From Haloferax sp046557615 (GTDB taxonomy: Archaea; Halobacteriota; Halobacteria; Halobacteriales; Haloferacaceae), in NCBI RefSeq assembly GCF_046557615.1, contig NZ_JBKIII010000001.1, forward strand, positions 248,001-312,000: a stretch of 64,000 nucleotides of DNA, written 5' to 3'. Under the pieces are notes generated by a model, which ran no database searches, had not been told where the DNA came from, and worked only from the letters and a program-made list of their open reading frames with translations. The translations under genes and the position numbers were made by a program. Below, one piece after another: positions 7,772-16,216 of the stretch. Each line of letters starts with the position of its first letter. Within the stretch, counting starts at the first letter, position 1.

Positions 7772-8764
7772 ATGCCGTTTTACGGCGGGGAGGAACTCGC
7801 CAGTGTATACGATGAGGCGCTCGACGAAGGGTTCGGTCTCGTTGCGAGTAACATCGCAGAGCCGAACGTGATGATGGGGTTGATGGAAGGTGCCGACCGG
7901 ATGGATTCGGACCTCCTGCTCCAGATGAGTGGTGGTGCCTGCAAGTTCGCAGGCAACGGTGACCCGGTTGCGGGCCTCGAAGCGATGGGCACGTACATCG
8001 AAACCATCGCCGAGCAGTACGACATCGGGGTCTTCCTGAATATGGACCACCAGACCGACCTCGAACTCATCGAGAAACAGATCGAACTCGATATTCCGTC
8101 GTCGATTATGATCGACGCCTCGCACCACCCGTTCGAGGAGAACGTCGAGACCAGCCGCGAGGTCGTCGAGATGGTCGAAGCCGCAGGCTCCGACATCCTC
8201 GTCGAGGCCGAACTCGGCCAGATAAAGGGCGTCGAAGACGAAATCGAGGCTGAGGAAGCCTTCTACACCGACCCCGAACAGGCCGTCGAATTCGTCGACC
8301 GAACGGGTGCTGACCTGCTCGCCATCTCGGTGGGTACCCAGCACGGTGTCGCCAAGGGCAAAGACCTCGAACTTCGCCCGGACCTCGCCCACGACATCCG
8401 TCAGGCTCTCCGCGACCACGGTCTCGACACGCCGCTCGTCCTCCACGGCTCTTCGGGCGTCCAACCCGACCAGTTGCAGGAGATGCTCCAACACGGCATC
8501 TGTAAGGTCAACAAGGACACGCGCTACCAGTACGAGTACACGCGCACCGCCTACGACCTCTACAGTCAGGACCCGAACGCAATCGTCCCGCCGGAAGGCG
8601 TCGAAGACGCCCGCGACACGTTCTTCAACGAGACCGAGTGGTCGCCCGACAAGTCGGTCTTCGACCCTCGTGTCGTCGGCCGGGACATTCGCGCCCGAGT
8701 CGCGGACGTTCACGCCGACCTGACGGAAGTCTCCGGAAGCGCCGGTCACTCGCTGTTCAAATAA
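7772..8764 (+). CDS. fba: Class II fructose-1,6-bisphosphate aldolase
   Basis: Zinc-dependent cleavage of fructose-1,6-bisphosphate into dihydroxyacetone phosphate and glyceraldehyde-3-phosphate. The 330-residue protein carries the class II signatures: FLNMDHQTD (zinc His and catalytic Asp), EAELGQIKGVEDEI, AISVGTQHGVAKGK and LVLHGSSGVQ. The open frame continues upstream to 7700, but the ATG at 7772 preceded by GAGGTGA is the natural start. It sits 177 bp after ptfB and probably has its own promoter. In H. volcanii the orthologue is fructose-induced and essential for fructose growth. Confidence 0.93.
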   Translation: MPFYGGEELASVYDEALDEGFGLVASNIAEPNVMMGLMEGADRMDSDLLLQMSGGACKFAGNGDPVAGLEAMGTYIETIAEQYDIGVFLNMDHQTDLELIEKQIELDIPSSIMIDASHHPFEENVETSREVVEMVEAAGSDILVEAELGQIKGVEDEIEAEEAFYTDPEQAVEFVDRTGADLLAISVGTQHGVAKGKDLELRPDLAHDIRQALRDHGLDTPLVLHGSSGVQPDQLQEMLQHGICKVNKDTRYQYEYTRTAYDLYSQDPNAIVPPEGVEDARDTFFNETEWSPDKSVFDPRVVGRDIRARVADVHADLTEVSGSAGHSLFK

Positions 8765-8888
8765 CTCCGACGACAGCGCAGTCGTCACATTTCTTCGCTA
8801 TTTTCGCCCGCGAGCGTCGCCGCTGTCGTGCGTTGTGTCGTGTGTGTCCGCCCCGTCGCTTAAGCCACTCCGAGACGTGAATACGACT

Positions 8889-9038
8889 ATGCCCCAGATT
8901 CACCTCGACGAGCGCACGATTGGCCGACTCGATGACCTCCGAGAAGAAGACGAAGACTACGACGAACTCATCAACGAACTCATCAACATCTACCAGGCGA
9001 GCGAACTCACGCTATTCCACGGCGGCGACGAGTACTGA
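8889..9038 (+). CDS. Small conserved haloarchaeal protein (DUF7557-like)
   Basis: A 49-residue acidic protein, MPQIHLDERTIGRLDDLR followed by a helix-rich segment. The N-terminus resembles a ribbon-helix-helix or antitoxin-type strand-helix start (short beta strand IHLDERT then two helices), but no DNA-binding role is proven. I recall the family as DUF7557, not verified. The longer frame starting at 8835 is out of keeping with composition; the ATG at 8889 is preceded by GCTTAAGCC about 27-30 nt upstream, so the message may be leaderless. Confidence 0.7.
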   Translation: MPQIHLDERTIGRLDDLREEDEDYDELINELINIYQASELTLFHGGDEY

Positions 9039-9044
9039 GTCGCG

Positions 9045-9494
9045 TTACTCCTGATAGGCGATTCGGACCTGTTCCCACGTCCCTTTGTTTTCGAGATGCT
9101 CCTGTAGCATGTCCGCGTAGGATTGGGTCATTCGCTTGGCATCTTTGAGCTTCTCTTCTTTGTCTTTCTTTCCGCCACCGCCACCGAGACCAAGTGCGCC
9201 TTTGATAGAGTCCACGATGCTGCCGCCGCTCGATGAGGACTGATTGCCGCCGCCACCCATCGCGCCCATCTGCTTTCGGATGTTGTCGAGTTCCGGAATA
9301 ATCATCGGGACTTTTTCGGTGTCCGCGACGATGCGTGCGTGTTCCGGGTCGTTGGCGTCCTCGATTTCGAACTCGGTCGCCGTCATGATGAGACCCCACT
9401 CCTGACTCGAAAACTGCGAGTTCATCACGTGTTCGTTGAACTCGCGGTCGACTGCCATTCGGTCGCCGACGATGCTGTCGGTCCAGTGTGCCAT
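9045..9494 (-). CDS. Conserved haloarchaeal protein (DUF5799-like)
   Basis: A 149-residue soluble protein of unknown function, convergent with the preceding small gene (6 bp between stops). Residues 1-75 form a predicted alpha/beta domain (AHWTDSIVGDRMAVDREF, then EFEIEDANDPEHARIVADTEKV). A Gly/Ser-rich linker follows (GGGGNQSSSSGG and GLGGGGGKK), then a charged C-terminal helix ending QVRIAYQE. I recognise the pattern as the haloarchaeal DUF5799 family from memory. No catalytic motif is visible. Confidence 0.75.
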   Translation of the reverse strand: MAHWTDSIVGDRMAVDREFNEHVMNSQFSSQEWGLIMTATEFEIEDANDPEHARIVADTEKVPMIIPELDNIRKQMGAMGGGGNQSSSSGGSIVDSIKGALGLGGGGGKKDKEEKLKDAKRMTQSYADMLQEHLENKGTWEQVRIAYQE

Positions 9495-9583
9495 GGAGAC
9501 ATGTCATCGTCGTACTGGTATCAGGGTTGCGGGAAATCGCCCCCCGCACGTGGATTTAATCGCGTGGCTGTCGTCTCTGTCTC

Positions 9584-10804
9584 ATGGAACGGTACGACCT
9601 GCTGTACCGACTGTACGAGGAGTTCGACGCCGCATCGGTTCGAGAGTCGCAGGACTTTATCGACCTCTTGCCTCCACTCGATTCGACCGTCGCACTCTCT
9701 CACTGGCAGGCGGTCGACGACGAACTGAGTGAGATGAAAGACCGTCTTCGCCGCGAGTTTCCGGACGGCGACCGCTATGCCGAACTCGCCGCCCACGCGA
9801 CGCGCGACGAGGCGTTTACCGCGCTCGACCTCTACACGAAGTACGGTCGCGCCGTCAACGCACTCGTCCTCGACGTAGACGAGACGCTCCGGTCGGCCGG
9901 TCGGACTGACAACGAAATCCCACGCGAAGTGCTTCACCTCCTCACCGAGTTGTACGAGTTAGACGTTCCCATCATCATCTGCACCGGCCAGACCCTCGAA
10001 AACGTGAAGGGATTCATGATTCAGGGCATGGGAAACACGCTCGTCCATTCGGGGAACTTCAGTATCGTCTACGAGGCGGGAACCGGTGTCTTCACACCAG
10101 GCCACGGGTCGGACACGAAGCGACTGTTGTACGAAACGCTCGACGAAACCGTCCAGTCCGTCTTCGAAGGCGTCCGCGGACAGGTAATTCGAGAACTCCC
10201 CGAGAGCCTTCGCGGGTGTGTTCACCTCCAAGGAAACGAGTTCAACGTCACGCTCAAGCCGAACTTCGAGACCGGAAGCGACGAGGCCGAGCGCGTCATC
10301 GACGAGTCGATTCTGTTCATGCTAGACTTACTCGGGGGCGTCGTCACCGACGACCCCGAAGGCGCGAATTGGGCGCGGGCCTACTACGCGGCGTCCGACT
10401 CGGAAATCGCCGACGTACTCGATGCACAGGGTGCGGAATCGGCGTCGGTCGATGACATCCCAGACGACGTTCGTGCGACGTTCGAGCGCATTACCGTCGC
10501 GTACTATCACGCCGATGCTGCGGAACTCTCTGCGGTAGCGTTGAACAAGGCCGCCGGTGTCGAGGCCGCACTCGACGTCCTCGGCATCGACGACCCGTTC
10601 ATCCTCATGATGGGCGATTCGAAGTCGGACAGAAAGGTGATGGAGTGGGCCGCCGAGGGGAAACGCGGTATCTCTGCGGCCCCCGAACACAGTTCAGAGA
10701 CGGTTCTCGAACACGTGCGGAGTACCGACGAACTCGTCTTCGACCGAGGAGATGCGGCGTCGATTCTCCGAACCGTCTACGCGCTCAATCTGTTGACCGA
10801 TTAG
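9584..10804 (+). CDS. HAD-superfamily hydrolase with N-terminal extension
   Basis: Predicted phosphatase of the haloacid dehalogenase superfamily. Motif I is DVDET at 97-101 (nucleophile Asp97, general acid Asp99), motif II is the Thr in IICTGQT, and motif III/IV is MMGDSKSDRKV with Gly344-Asp345. An approximately 90-residue helical N-terminal domain, without clear homology to me, precedes the HAD core, and a large cap lies between motifs II and III, as in Cof-type or trehalose/sucrose-phosphate phosphatases. Substrate unknown. It stands alone, divergent from the gene on its left (89-bp gap). Confidence 0.8.
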   Translation: MERYDLLYRLYEEFDAASVRESQDFIDLLPPLDSTVALSHWQAVDDELSEMKDRLRREFPDGDRYAELAAHATRDEAFTALDLYTKYGRAVNALVLDVDETLRSAGRTDNEIPREVLHLLTELYELDVPIIICTGQTLENVKGFMIQGMGNTLVHSGNFSIVYEAGTGVFTPGHGSDTKRLLYETLDETVQSVFEGVRGQVIRELPESLRGCVHLQGNEFNVTLKPNFETGSDEAERVIDESILFMLDLLGGVVTDDPEGANWARAYYAASDSEIADVLDAQGAESASVDDIPDDVRATFERITVAYYHADAAELSAVALNKAAGVEAALDVLGIDDPFILMMGDSKSDRKVMEWAAEGKRGISAAPEHSSETVLEHVRSTDELVFDRGDAASILRTVYALNLLTD

Positions 10805-10872
10805 CGAACTCACGAGTCGGTCGCGTGTGTTCGGCAGATAGCCGCGAAAAGGTGGATGCAGGGGGTGGTGAC

Positions 10873-11409
10873 TTAGTGTACGGTACACTGTTCACCAGTT
10901 CCGTCGCCCGGTTGTTCTGGTTCTTCAGGGGTCGGGGTGGGTGTCGTTGGGGTGGGTGTTGGAGTTGACTGGTCGGTCTTCTCGTTGTCGTCTGAGTCGT
11001 TCGAGTCAGTCTTCTCGGTGTCGTTGCTGTCAGTATCGTTGCTATCGTTGTCGTCCGAGGAGGAACTGCTCTTTTTCTTCTTGCTCGAACTGGTCTTTGC
11101 GACGGGCGTCTCGGTCGTCGTTTCCGTGTCGTCCACGGCGATGAACTGTTCGTCATCGTCACCGTCGTCGGTCGGTGTCGGCGTCGAGTCGTCGACGATG
11201 ACGGGTTCGTTGTCGTCTTCGTCGTCAGTGTCGGTGTTCGTGTCGTCCGTGACCGCGTCTCCGACATCTCCGTCCGTGTTCGCAAACGATGCGTCGATGG
11301 TTGTATCCGCGCTATCCGTCGTGTCGGGTGCGACAGGCCCGCCGATGAGGAATGCTGACCCGATGACCGTCAGGACGACGACCAAGATGCCGATTCCCTT
11401 GAGGCTCAC
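10873..11409 (-). CDS. Secreted or membrane-anchored low-complexity Asp/Thr/Ser-rich protein
   Basis: A 178-residue protein with one N-terminal hydrophobic helix (GIGILVVVLTVIGSAFLIGG) followed by a strongly acidic, Thr/Asp/Ser/Pro-rich low-complexity tail with runs such as SSSKKKKSSSSSDDND and PTPTPTTPTPTPEEP, ending EQCTVH. The start is a GTG at 11409 with a good GGGGTGA site 8 nt upstream. It looks like a surface-exposed stalk or a glycosylation-rich anchor; single Cys near the end is notable. No domain recognised. Repeat-rich composition means the sequence may vary in length between strains. Confidence 0.65.
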   Translation of the reverse strand: MSLKGIGILVVVLTVIGSAFLIGGPVAPDTTDSADTTIDASFANTDGDVGDAVTDDTNTDTDDEDDNEPVIVDDSTPTPTDDGDDDEQFIAVDDTETTTETPVAKTSSSKKKKSSSSSDDNDSNDTDSNDTEKTDSNDSDDNEKTDQSTPTPTPTTPTPTPEEPEQPGDGTGEQCTVH

Positions 11410-12162
11410 GTTCGTTCACCCCGTGTCTGTGGCGATGCACACGTTGTGTCTTGGTGGACACTGGTGCAACGAGATGTTCCTCGGAACGATTCTGCAATAG
11501 TGGTTGGTACCATATCCAGGACACTATTTGATTCGAGAGGATATCGTTACGAATTATCTACCACTCCGAGCCGGAATCTGGAAACGTTGGTGTGTGAACA
11601 GAGATAAAATCCGGTGAATTCGTTCGAGAGAGTCTCTCCGTCCTGCACATATTATCGCCATAACTCCACGATTAACACCAAAATACTGGGTGGTACCCCG
11701 CGACGAAACACGGGACGTGGAATCGAGAGAAACACAAAACGAGTCAGCAAGGGATAGCGTGTCGCCGAATGCTGGGCTGTGTAGTGGTTTGCACACAGTG
11801 CCCAGGGCGACCACACCGGAATGGCAGCGATGTAGCTCAGTGATATCGCAGTACACGTCGATTGGTCACGCTTCGACCATCACCTCTATTTGTTCACAGA
11901 TTCCCATGACACATCCTTCTGTAGGGCGCCTACCGTATTCGTTACGTCCTCTCTACCTGAATTTCACGAACTCGTGAACAAACAGAATTTCAGAACGTGT
12001 TGAGTGCTATTGTTTCCCACACACTCGTTCGGATTTCGAGCGACTGCGACGAGGTTAACAGCACCATAGCCGCGCTGTTCGGCGGTTCATACCTCCTTAA
12101 CTGCCTGAAAATCACGAAATTCAACACGCGTCTTATTCTCTTCGCGCGGCGTAGAGAGTGAG
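11410..12162. other. Gene-free AT-richer stretch of about 750 bp
   Basis: No open frame here has haloarchaeal codon use; those present (for example 11554-11856 on the minus strand) lack GC3 bias and recognisable motifs. GC is visibly lower than in the flanks. A perfect dyad TTCACGA-AC-TCGTGAA lies at 11963-11978, and GAATTTCA occurs at about 11959 and again at about 11985 (direct repeats), with a related GAAATTC near 12117. The stretch may be a decayed mobile element or a long regulatory region for the gene at 12163; I cannot tell which. Confidence 0.5.
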
Positions 12163-12609
12163 ATGACCACCTCGACAGAACGAATCGTTTCGGTTGCCTC
12201 TCAGTGGCCGGGTGTCGAAACCGCGCCGCATCGATTCGGAGGGACAGAGTTTCTCGTGGCAGACAAAGAAATCGGCCACGTCCACCACGCCGGAATTCTC
12301 GATTTAGCCATCACACGCCGCGTGCGCGACCTCCTCATCGAAACGGGACTGGGTGAACCTCATCACGTCCTCCCCGACTCGGCGTGGGTAACCTACCGCA
12401 TCCACGACGAAGACGACGTTGACGGGGCGTTGCAGATACTTCGCCTCGCGTATCTGTGGCGACTGCTCTCGCTCAGACGGAGAGACATGGATATCGACCC
12501 GCGACTGGACGTCGGTACCGACCTCACTATCCTCGGTCTCCCAGCAGAAATCGACCGACTCACCCGCGACACGTTCACCGACGTGTTCGATACGCGCGCA
12601 CCGGCCTGA
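12163..12609 (+). CDS. Luciferase-domain (DUF5519-like) protein
   Basis: A 148-residue soluble protein with the pattern of the so-called luciferase family DUF5519: GGTEFLVADKEIGHVHHAGILDLAITRRVRDLLIETG, then EPHHVLPDSAWVTYRIHDEDDVDGALQILRLAYLW. The name derives from a domain found in some proteins annotated as luciferases and does not imply light emission. Biochemical role unknown. It is monocistronic, 90 bp before the gluconate dehydratase gene, which has its own promoter. Confidence 0.8.
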   Translation: MTTSTERIVSVASQWPGVETAPHRFGGTEFLVADKEIGHVHHAGILDLAITRRVRDLLIETGLGEPHHVLPDSAWVTYRIHDEDDVDGALQILRLAYLWRLLSLRRRDMDIDPRLDVGTDLTILGLPAEIDRLTRDTFTDVFDTRAPA

Positions 12610-12670
12610 GTGAGTCGAGCCTATTTTGCCGTGAATTTGCCAACCAGCAGTCCCGCCGCGTCAGAAAAAC

Positions 12671-12699
12671 TTTACTAATGTTCGAGTAAACCACCAGTC
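12671..12699 (+). promoter_or_regulatory. Promoter of gluconate dehydratase gene (leaderless)
   Basis: TTTACTAA at 12671-12678 is centred about 26 nt before the ATG at 12700, and no Shine-Dalgarno sequence is present, so transcription probably starts at or next to the start codon. Confidence 0.5.
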
Positions 12700-13938
12700 A
12701 TGGGTAAGAACTACGCGGACCTTCACGACCCGAACGCGGAGTACACGATGCGTGAACTCTCCGCCGACACGATGGGCGTGACGGCCAAGCGCGGTGGCGG
12801 CCGCGACGTGGAAATCACCGACGTGCAGACGACGATGGTCGATGGGAACTTCCCGTGGACGCTCGTCCGAATCTACACCGACGCAGGTATCGTCGGCACT
12901 GGCGAGGCCTACTGGGGCGCGGGCGTTCCGGAACTCATCGAGCGCATGAAGCCCTTCATCATCGGCGAGAACCCGCTCGACATCGACCGACTGTTCGAGC
13001 ACCTGGTCCAGAAGATGTCTGGCGAAGGCTCCGTCGAGGGCGTCACCGTCACTGCTATCTCGGGCATCGAAATCGCTCTGCACGACCTCGCGGGCAAGAT
13101 TCTCGAAATCCCGGCCTACCAACTGCTCGGTGGCAAGTACCGCGACAAGGTTCGCGTCTACTGTGACTGCCACACGGCCGACGAGGCCGACCCGCAGGCG
13201 TGTGCCGACGAAGCAGAGCGCGTCGTCGAAGAACTCGGCTACGACGCCCTGAAGTTCGACCTCGACGTTCCCTCGGGTCTCGAAAAGGACCGCGCGAACC
13301 GACACCTTCGCCCCGGCGAGATTCGCCACAAAGCGGAGATTGTCGAAGCCGTCACCGAGCGCGTGAAGGACCGTGCAGACGTCGCATTCGACTGCCACTG
13401 GACCTTCTCGGGCGGCAGTGCGAAGCGCCTCGCCGCGGCTATCGAAGACTACGACGTTTGGTGGCTCGAAGACCCCGTTCCGCCGGAGAACCTCGAAGTT
13501 CAAGAAGAGGTCACGAAGTCCACGCTCACGCCCATCACGGTCGGTGAAAACCGCTACCGTGTGACCGAACTTCGCCGTCTCATCCAGAATCAGGCGGTCG
13601 ATATCGTCGCGCCCGACATGCCCAAGGTCGGCGGCATGCGCGAGACGCAGAAGATTGCGGACGTGGCTAACCAGTACTACGTGCCGGTCGCCATGCACAA
13701 CGTCTCGTCGCCAATCGCAACGATGGCCTCTGCCCACGTCGGCGCGGCCATCCCGAACTCACTGGCAGTCGAGTACCACTCCTACCAACTCGGCTGGTGG
13801 GAGGACCTCGTCGAAGAGTCCGTCATCGAGGAAGGCTACATCGAAATCCCCGAAAAGCCGGGTCTCGGCCTGACGCTCGACATGGACGCTGTCGAGGAAC
13901 ACATGGTTGACGGCGACACGCTGTTTGACGAAGCGTAA
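12700..13938 (+). CDS. gad: D-gluconate (galactonate) dehydratase
   Basis: Enolase-superfamily dehydratase converting D-gluconate to 2-keto-3-deoxygluconate in the semi-phosphorylated Entner-Doudoroff pathway of haloarchaea. The 412-residue protein shows the barrel metal-binding acids in DVAFDCHWTF, WWLEDPVPPENL and VGENRYR, and a C-terminal AMHNVSSPIA with the catalytic His. N-terminal capping domain residues 1-140 contain GEAYWGAGVPE. Close homologues act on gluconate, galactonate or xylonate, so substrate preference is inferred from similarity to the H. volcanii enzyme. A near-copy of its 3' end lies 50 bp downstream. Confidence 0.88.
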   Translation: MGKNYADLHDPNAEYTMRELSADTMGVTAKRGGGRDVEITDVQTTMVDGNFPWTLVRIYTDAGIVGTGEAYWGAGVPELIERMKPFIIGENPLDIDRLFEHLVQKMSGEGSVEGVTVTAISGIEIALHDLAGKILEIPAYQLLGGKYRDKVRVYCDCHTADEADPQACADEAERVVEELGYDALKFDLDVPSGLEKDRANRHLRPGEIRHKAEIVEAVTERVKDRADVAFDCHWTFSGGSAKRLAAAIEDYDVWWLEDPVPPENLEVQEEVTKSTLTPITVGENRYRVTELRRLIQNQAVDIVAPDMPKVGGMRETQKIADVANQYYVPVAMHNVSSPIATMASAHVGAAIPNSLAVEYHSYQLGWWEDLVEESVIEEGYIEIPEKPGLGLTLDMDAVEEHMVDGDTLFDEA

Positions 13939-13990
13939 GCTTCGGCAAGCCAGCAAACCAGAGATTTGCGCTGTTTGACGAGGCGTAAGC
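13919..13990 (+). repeat. Imperfect direct repeat of the gad 3' end
   Basis: CGCTGTTTGACGAAGCGTAAGC at 13919-13940 (the last codons and stop of gad) recurs as the same 22-mer with one change (A to G) at 13969-13990. The spacing is 50 bp, suggesting a small local duplication of the stop-codon region. A short inverted repeat GCAAA-N7-TTTGC lies between the copies (about 13953-13969). Confidence 0.85.
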
Positions 13991-14092
13991 CGAAGTCGAA
14001 GACCACCGAGCCTCGATATTCTCACTTTCTCTCATCTCACGACAGCCACTGCTAGCTAGCTTTTGTCAACTCGCTACGTAGTTTGATGACAC

Positions 14093-15046
14093 ATGCCCGA
14101 CTACACAATCGACTACGAACTGAGCGACGACGACGAGAATATTCACAACAAGTGGGACAACAGACTAGAGCCGAGAGTCACAGTCGAGCCCGGTGATGTC
14201 GTCCGATTCGAGTGCCGAGATGCGCTCGATAGACAACTCACGAGAGAATCGACAGCAGAAGACCTCGCCAACGCGAGTTTCGACCCAGTCCACCCACTGA
14301 CTGGTCCGGTCGCCATCGAAGGCGCGGAACCCGGCGACGTTCTCGCGGTCGAATTCCTCGACTTCGAACACAAAGGGTGGGGCTATACGGGTTACATGCC
14401 CGGCGAGATGGGACTCGGTCTCTTGCCCGAGGATTTCGAAGAAGCGGGTCTGTACATCTGGGACCTCGGCGACGAGGTGGCACACTTCGCCCACGGTATC
14501 GAAGTCCCGCTGGACATGTTCCCCGGAATCGCTGGCGTCGCGCCCGCCGCAGTTGGCGCGCACAACACCCTCCCACCGCGCGATACCGGCGGCAACTTCG
14601 ACATCAAGCACCTCACCAAAGGTTCGACGCTCTACTTGCCAATCGAAGTCGAAGGCGGGCTGTTTTCGACCGCCGACTGCCACGCGGCACAGGGTGACGG
14701 CGAGGTGTGCGTGACGGGAATCGAAGCGCCGATGTTCGTCACGGCGCGATTCGACGTGTTGAAAGACAAGTCTATCGAGCAACCCGAATTCGAGACGGCG
14801 GGTCCATTCACCCCAACTGGCCGCGACGAATCGATGTACGGGACGACGGGCATCGCCGATGACCTGATGGAGGCGACCAAAAAAGCGGTTCGCCACATGA
14901 TTACCCACCTCGAAACCGAACACGGCCTCACTCGAGGCGAGGCGTACATCCTCTGTTCGGCGGCCGTAGACCTCAAAATCAACGAAGTCGTGGACGCGCC
15001 TAACTGGACCGTCTCGGCGTACTTGCCGAAGAGTCTCTTCCCGTAA
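14093..15046 (+). CDS. Acetamidase/formamidase family protein
   Basis: Predicted amidohydrolase of the FmdA/AmdA fold releasing ammonia from short amides. The 317-residue protein shows the family pattern HPLTGPVAIEGAEPGDVLAVEFLD, a His-rich metal region, GGLFSTADCHAAQGDGEVCVTGIE, and a C-terminal ILCSAAVDLKINEVVDAPNW. The conserved CHAAQGDGEV is diagnostic. It lies downstream of gad with 154 bp between them including a GCTAGCTAGC palindrome (about 14051-14060), so an independent promoter is likely. Natural substrate is not known; a regulatory link with gad is not evident. Confidence 0.88.
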   Translation: MPDYTIDYELSDDDENIHNKWDNRLEPRVTVEPGDVVRFECRDALDRQLTRESTAEDLANASFDPVHPLTGPVAIEGAEPGDVLAVEFLDFEHKGWGYTGYMPGEMGLGLLPEDFEEAGLYIWDLGDEVAHFAHGIEVPLDMFPGIAGVAPAAVGAHNTLPPRDTGGNFDIKHLTKGSTLYLPIEVEGGLFSTADCHAAQGDGEVCVTGIEAPMFVTARFDVLKDKSIEQPEFETAGPFTPTGRDESMYGTTGIADDLMEATKKAVRHMITHLETEHGLTRGEAYILCSAAVDLKINEVVDAPNWTVSAYLPKSLFP

Positions 15047-15055
15047 TTGCCGACG

Positions 15056-16210
15056 TCATTCGAGTCGAACACCACCGCTTGGCCGACACGCGAACACCCG
15101 TGCATCGGGGCCAACGCGCTCGGTGATTTCGGCGCGAATCTCGTTTTTCACCCGTTCGAGCGCCGCACCATCGACCAGCGCGACGGCACTGCCACCGAAT
15201 CCGCCGCCGGTCATTCGCGCGCCGTAGACGCCATCGACTGCGGTTGCCAACGCCACTGCGTCATCCAGTTCCTCGCAACTGACTTCGTAGTCGTCACGGA
15301 GGCTCTCGTGGCTCTCGACTATCGCCGACCCGACCGCATCGTAGTCACCTACGGCGAGTGCATCACGAGCGCGCTGGACGCGAGCGTTTTCGCTGAGGAC
15401 GTGTCGGGCGCGTCGGTACTCGGTCGGTGTCAGCGCGTCGCGGTGCTGTTCGAGGACGTCTGTGGTGACCTCTCGAAGCGATGCGAAGTCCCGGCCCGCA
15501 GCGTCACTGAGAGCGGAGACTGCGCTGTGACACTCCCGTACTCGGTCGTTGTAGCCCGAGTCGGCGAGCGCGTGCGAGACGCCCGTATCGAGTACGAGCA
15601 ATCCAACGTCTCCATCACCGAGTGAGACGTGTTCAGATGCCCGCGTTTGGCAGTCCAAGAAGAGCGCCGAGTCGGGTTCGCAGAGTGCGACGGCAAATTG
15701 GTCGAGGATGCCGCATTCGACGCCCACGCCTTCGCGCTCGGCGCGCCAGCAGGCGAGTGCGAGGTCACGGCGTGAGATATCAACTCCTGCCAACTCAGTG
15801 AGGACCGTCGCAACTGCGAGTTCGAGTGCGGCAGACGACGAGAGACCCGCACCGGTCGGCAGGTTCGACGTGATGGCCAACTCGACACCCGGAATCGACT
15901 CGGTTTCGCGGAGGACGTTCGCAACGGCGGCGACGTAGGCGGCCCACCCGTCGGGACTGCCTCCCGGTTCGATGGTTCGCGTTTGGTCAAAATCGAGGGC
16001 GTGGGCGGCGATGATGTCGTCGTCACGTTCGCGGGCCGCGACAGCGACGTATCGGTTGACTGCGACGGGGAGACAGAAGCCGTCGTTGTAGTCGGTGTGA
16101 CCACCGACGAGGTTCACACGTCCGGGGGCGACTGCGACGACCGGGTCTGGACCGTCGCCGAACACGTCTGCAAGCGCCGATTTCGCGCGTAAATCGAGGT
16201 CAAACTCCAT
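15056..16210 (-). CDS. galK: Galactokinase
   Basis: GHMP-family sugar kinase phosphorylating galactose (or a related sugar) at C1. Length 384 fits GalK. Motif 1 is PGRVNLVGGHTDYNDGF at about 29-45, motif 2 is PTGAGLSSSAALELA at 118-131 (phosphate loop), and motif 3 is MTGGGFGGSAVAL near residue 330. Haloarchaea are known to degrade galactose oxidatively, so a kinase here may serve another route or another sugar. It is the second gene of a two-gene unit with the MOSC protein (6 bp apart) and converges on the acetamidase gene. Confidence 0.87.
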   Translation of the reverse strand: MEFDLDLRAKSALADVFGDGPDPVVAVAPGRVNLVGGHTDYNDGFCLPVAVNRYVAVAARERDDDIIAAHALDFDQTRTIEPGGSPDGWAAYVAAVANVLRETESIPGVELAITSNLPTGAGLSSSAALELAVATVLTELAGVDISRRDLALACWRAEREGVGVECGILDQFAVALCEPDSALFLDCQTRASEHVSLGDGDVGLLVLDTGVSHALADSGYNDRVRECHSAVSALSDAAGRDFASLREVTTDVLEQHRDALTPTEYRRARHVLSENARVQRARDALAVGDYDAVGSAIVESHESLRDDYEVSCEELDDAVALATAVDGVYGARMTGGGFGGSAVALVDGAALERVKNEIRAEITERVGPDARVFACRPSGGVRLE

Positions 16211-16216
16211 TCTCGA

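Noticed and set aside
9007..9549. Minus-strand frame of 180 codons overlapping the DUF5799-like gene
   Set aside because: Arg/His-rich shadow in another frame of the same strand; the 149-residue frame has coherent acidic composition.
11827..11890. tRNA-like start: GTAGCTCAGTG resembling a tRNA D arm
   Set aside because: There is no matching T-arm (GGTTCGAATCC), no anticodon stem of 5 bp in the right place and no acceptor pairing; chance similarity is more likely.
11410..12162. Intact insertion sequence in the gene-free stretch
   Set aside because: No transposase frame, terminal inverted repeats or target-site duplication could be found by eye.
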